In this document: positions 61,752 through 64,000 of the stretch, in pieces
How the letters are laid out: every line of letters starts with the position of its first letter
Position numbering within the stretch: position 1 is the first letter of the stretch
From: DATGUP01 sp035301265
Lineage (GTDB): Bacteria; Bacillota; Bacilli; Bacillales; Amphibacillaceae
Reading direction: 5' to 3'
Assembly: GCA_035301265.1 (NCBI GenBank)
Contig: DATGUP010000004.1
Coordinates: forward strand, 58,437 to 122,436
Length of the DNA: 64,000 nt
The notes under the pieces: model-generated
Database searches by the model: none
The model's input: the letters and a program-made list of their open reading frames with translations, nothing else
Told to the model about the DNA's origin: nothing
Position numbers and translations under genes: made by a program

Positions 61752-63389
61752 TCAAGAACGTTTCCTGACAAATAATTTATCCAACACCCGAACACGGTCA
61801 CCGAGTGTACGTTCGAGCAATTCGGATTTATAACTAAGCCATAAATAAATGCTAGCGCCAATTCCAACAGACATAACAAGTGTCACAATCGCTGCCCAAC
61901 GAGATTCAGCAACCGGGGGGAGAAACTGAGCGACAATCGTCCGTACAATCCAAATGGCAATGCACATGACGATAACAAAAATACAGACAAGCAACGTCCG
62001 TTTGAGCGTTTGTTTAAACGAAAAATTAATGGACGATCCAATGCGCCATAAGTTCAACAAAACAGCTACTCCAGCAGCAAGAGCCGTTCCAAAAATGGCC
62101 CCTTTAGCCCCAAATGTATAGATTAACTGAATATTGAATAAAACTTTTATCAGAAGTCCTGCCGATAAACTTACAACAGCGAAGCGCTGTTCATTAATTC
62201 CTTGTAAAATCGATGATGTTACGGTAAATAAAGAAAATAACAAACCAACCGGTGCATACCAACCTAATAGTGATCCGGTTATGTTGAGGTTTTCCAATGT
62301 GAATAACGATCCGTAAACAACATCTGACAAAACAGTTAAGCCGCTAACAGCCGGAATGACAAGAACCGCAATAATTTGCAACGCTTGATTCATTTGCTGA
62401 AATAGTAACGGCCGGTTGTTTTGTGTAAATGACGATGTTAAAGCTGGCAATATGGCCAGAGAAAGCCCTGTTGCAATCGTTCCTGGGATAATAACGATCT
62501 TGTGACCATAGAAATTAATCACCCCATAAGCCGTTTCCCATTCTTCCCCACTATAACCAATAGCTGTCATCGCCCGTTCAAACGTGAACATATCAACGAG
62601 CTGATAAAGCGATGTCGCAAGACCGACTAAAACAAACGGTCCAGCATAGCGAAACAATTCCTTGAATAAATGTCGCACCGGTACGTCATATGTAGTATCT
62701 TGCTGGCTGATTTGCTTTTTAATATAGGGTTTACGTTTTTGCCAATAAACCCATAAAACCACACACGATGCTAGTGCGCCGACAAATGCGGCGAATGTAG
62801 CAAATCCTATCGCCGTCGTTATCGTTCCATTCCATATTTTAAGCACCATAAACGAAGCAGCAAGCAAAAACAGAATGCGAACAATTTGTTCCACTACTTG
62901 TGAGACAGCTGTTGGCCCCATGGATTGATGGCCTTGAAAAAATCCGCGCACAATGCTCATCGCCGGTATCACGATAAGAGCAAAGCTGACCGTGCGGATT
63001 ACCATCGTCACATCATCTTTTGTAATTCCGGTTGGTTGATCATTCGTAATGACAAGTGGAGCGATCCATTGGGCGCTCAAAAACAATAATAAAAAAGCCG
63101 TAATCCCTGTTATCGCCATCAATCCCATACCAGCGCGAAACATTCGCATACTTGTTTTATAGTCGCCTAATGAATTGTATCGTGAAACAAATTTGGAAAC
63201 GGCTAGAGGGACACCGACTGTGGAAATACTCAAAAAAATATTATACGGTGCATATGCAAAATTAAATAAAGCACCGCCTGATTGACCTACAAGTTCGTGA
63301 AAAGGAATAACATAGATCATTCCTAAAAATTTCGATAAAAAAGTGGCACCTGTAAGCAGCATCGTGCCCCTTACGATTTGATTCGACAT
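61752..63389 (-). CDS. murJ: Lipid II flippase MurJ (YtgP)
   Basis: A membrane protein of 545 residues with about 14 spans of the MOP/MVF family. B. subtilis YtgP (544) is a lipid II flippase that feeds peptidoglycan synthesis. Visible are SNQIVRGTMLLTGATFLSKFLG at the start, SKFVSRYN and RGFFQGHQSMGPTAVSQVVEQ. The ATG is preceded by GCAGGTGAAATC. Upstream, an extended -10 (TGATAAAAT) in the 200-base gap probably forms its promoter. Confidence 0.93.
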   Translation of the reverse strand: MSNQIVRGTMLLTGATFLSKFLGMIYVIPFHELVGQSGGALFNFAYAPYNIFLSISTVGVPLAVSKFVSRYNSLGDYKTSMRMFRAGMGLMAITGITAFLLLFLSAQWIAPLVITNDQPTGITKDDVTMVIRTVSFALIVIPAMSIVRGFFQGHQSMGPTAVSQVVEQIVRILFLLAASFMVLKIWNGTITTAIGFATFAAFVGALASCVVLWVYWQKRKPYIKKQISQQDTTYDVPVRHLFKELFRYAGPFVLVGLATSLYQLVDMFTFERAMTAIGYSGEEWETAYGVINFYGHKIVIIPGTIATGLSLAILPALTSSFTQNNRPLLFQQMNQALQIIAVLVIPAVSGLTVLSDVVYGSLFTLENLNITGSLLGWYAPVGLLFSLFTVTSSILQGINEQRFAVVSLSAGLLIKVLFNIQLIYTFGAKGAIFGTALAAGVAVLLNLWRIGSSINFSFKQTLKRTLLVCIFVIVMCIAIWIVRTIVAQFLPPVAESRWAAIVTLVMSVGIGASIYLWLSYKSELLERTLGDRVRVLDKLFVRKRS

Positions 63390-63588
63390 GATTTCACCTG
63401 CATACTTCTTTTACTTCAATTATCCTCATTTTATCATATTTATCGCGTTATTTCTTAAACAACTATTCGTTTTTTTGCCAAAAAAATAAACAGTAATCGC
63501 TAATTTTGGAATTTGATACCTGACATCAATTTGCCGTTTCGAGATAACCTAAAACTGTCCGGGACATTAAAGAAGGGGATGGTACTGA

Positions 63589-63771
63589 ATGCAAAAAAAT
63601 GGAATGTGGTTACCACTCATCGCTTCAGTTGGTGTTGGTGCTGCAGCTTACTACACGATGACCAAAAATAACAATAGCCTTGGCCAAATGGCGCAAAAAG
63701 TTATTCCATTTGTTTCCCAAATGGGAGGAAACAATGCTGGACAGCAATCAGGAACACAAGGAATGGGTTGA
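63589..63771 (+). CDS. Small membrane-anchored protein, unknown
   Basis: A 60-residue protein with one hydrophobic segment (about 7-24, WLPLIASVGVGAAAYYTMT) and a Gln/Gly/Asn-rich tail. The ATG follows AAGGGGATGGTACTGA. A strong terminator overlaps its stop, so it is a complete unit between murJ and the rRNA operon. It reminds me loosely of short DUF3918-type proteins, but I cannot assign it. Confidence 0.7.
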   Translation: MQKNGMWLPLIASVGVGAAAYYTMTKNNNSLGQMAQKVIPFVSQMGGNNAGQQSGTQGMG

Positions 63772-63799
63772 AAAAGCGTGCCTGCTTGGCACGCTTTTT
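63771..63799 (+). terminator. Terminator after the small gene
   Basis: AAAAAGCGTGCC-TGCTT-GGCACGCTTTTT, a perfect 12-bp stem with a T-tract on both strands (63771-63782, 63788-63799). Confidence 0.92.
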
Positions 63800-63830
63800 A
63801 TTGTGCACTAATAATAAAACAGCCTAAGTA

Positions 63831-63860
63831 ACAAAAAGCCAAGGTATAATGCACCTTGAC
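63831..63860 (-). terminator. Terminator of the rRNA operon
   Basis: Minus strand GTCAAGGT-GCATTAT-ACCTTGGC followed by TTTTTGTT, 10 bases past the 5S 3' end. The 8-pair stem contains one G-T pair. Confidence 0.88.
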
Positions 63861-63870
63861 TTTTCATCAT

Positions 63871-63987
63871 GCCTGGCAGCGTCCTACTCTCGCAGGGGCT
63901 ATGCCCCAACTACCATCGGCGCTGGAGAGCTTAACTTCTGTGTTCGGCATGGGAACAGGTGTGACCTCTCCGCTATCGCCACCAGAC
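63871..63987 (-). rRNA. rrf: 5S ribosomal RNA
   Basis: About 117 bases closely matching Bacillus 5S rRNA on the minus strand: 5' GTCTGGTGGCGATAGCGGAG, the conserved CCCATGCCGAACACAGAAGT, AGCGCCGATGGTAGT, and 3' GTAGGACGCTGCCAGGC, which pairs with the 5' end. It is the last gene of an rRNA operon whose 23S and 16S genes must lie to the right of the window. It is transcribed leftwards, head-on toward the small gene at 63589, with two terminators between. Confidence 0.95.
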
Positions 63988-64000
63988 TTCGTCTGCGACA

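Noticed and set aside
1..64000. CRISPR arrays, insertion sequences, prophage genes, tRNA genes and attachment sites
   Set aside because: None seen: no repeat-spacer pattern, no transposase or integrase motifs, and no tRNA-like cloverleaf in the gaps examined by eye.

Overview
The window is chromosomal DNA from an endospore-forming, motile, low-to-mid GC Gram-positive bacterium of the family Bacillaceae. The evidence is an alpha/beta-type small acid-soluble spore protein, the spore genes ytrH, ytrI and gerW, the FtsK-like SftA, EzrA, CcpA, the MotP/MotS stator, a tyrosine T-box and an rpsD leader. Gene order follows the pyk (fxsA) to murJ (ytgP) stretch of Bacillus subtilis almost gene for gene, but several B. 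subtilis neighbours are missing at the expected places (acsA, acuB, ytxJ, sppA, yteJ, braB, hisJ, argGH, malS). Others are inserted: an M24 peptidase, a universal stress protein, a prepilin peptidase, a bifunctional PBP, a large FtsA-like protein and a DUF84 NTPase. This is therefore a relative of B. subtilis outside its own species group; I cannot name the genus.

Layout. 1-10 kb, all minus strand: dnaE, malic enzyme, accD-accA, pfkA-pyk and the edge of fxsA (replication, fatty acid synthesis, glycolysis). 10-19 kb: ytrH-ytrI, nrnA, ytpI, the multidomain regulator ytoI, a small membrane protein, comC, ytkL, an M24 peptidase, ald and an SDR-like protein without the usual catalytic Ser/Tyr. 19-25 kb: a 51-codon gene not seen by length-limited ORF calling, usp, the ytxK-ackA-moaB operon, tpx, gerW-ytfI and nadK. 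25-33 kb: a SASP gene, the cysteine desulfurase-thiI pair, ezrA, refZ, ytsP and dgcP. 33-47 kb: rpsD with a structured leader, tyrS behind its T-box, a class A PBP, acuA-acuC, motP-motS, ccpA, aroA (chorismate mutase-DAHP synthase) and the FtsA-like protein. 47-64 kb: ytxG-ytxH, murC, sftA, ytpPQR, ytoQ, a DUF84 NTPase, ytoP, ytzB, ytnP, trmB, ytzH-ytmP, ytlQ, thpR, ytzE, an RsuA-type pseudouridine synthase, murJ, a small protein, and a 5S rRNA that ends an rRNA operon entering from the right.

The genes are mainly housekeeping: central carbon flow (pfkA, pyk, malic enzyme, ackA, ald, ccpA, acuAC), envelope and division (murC, murJ, PBP, ezrA, refZ, sftA, FtsA-like), translation and RNA (rpsD, tyrS, trmB, RsuA-like, thpR, thiI, nrnA), and sporulation. 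I saw no prophage, insertion sequence, CRISPR array, restriction system or biosynthetic cluster. The least explained element is the 708-residue FtsA-like ATPase whose C-terminal half is a tandem array of ThiS-like beta-grasp-type repeats.

Starts were chosen from visible ribosome binding sites and remembered family lengths. Names come from recognition of protein sequence and gene order, not from database searches.
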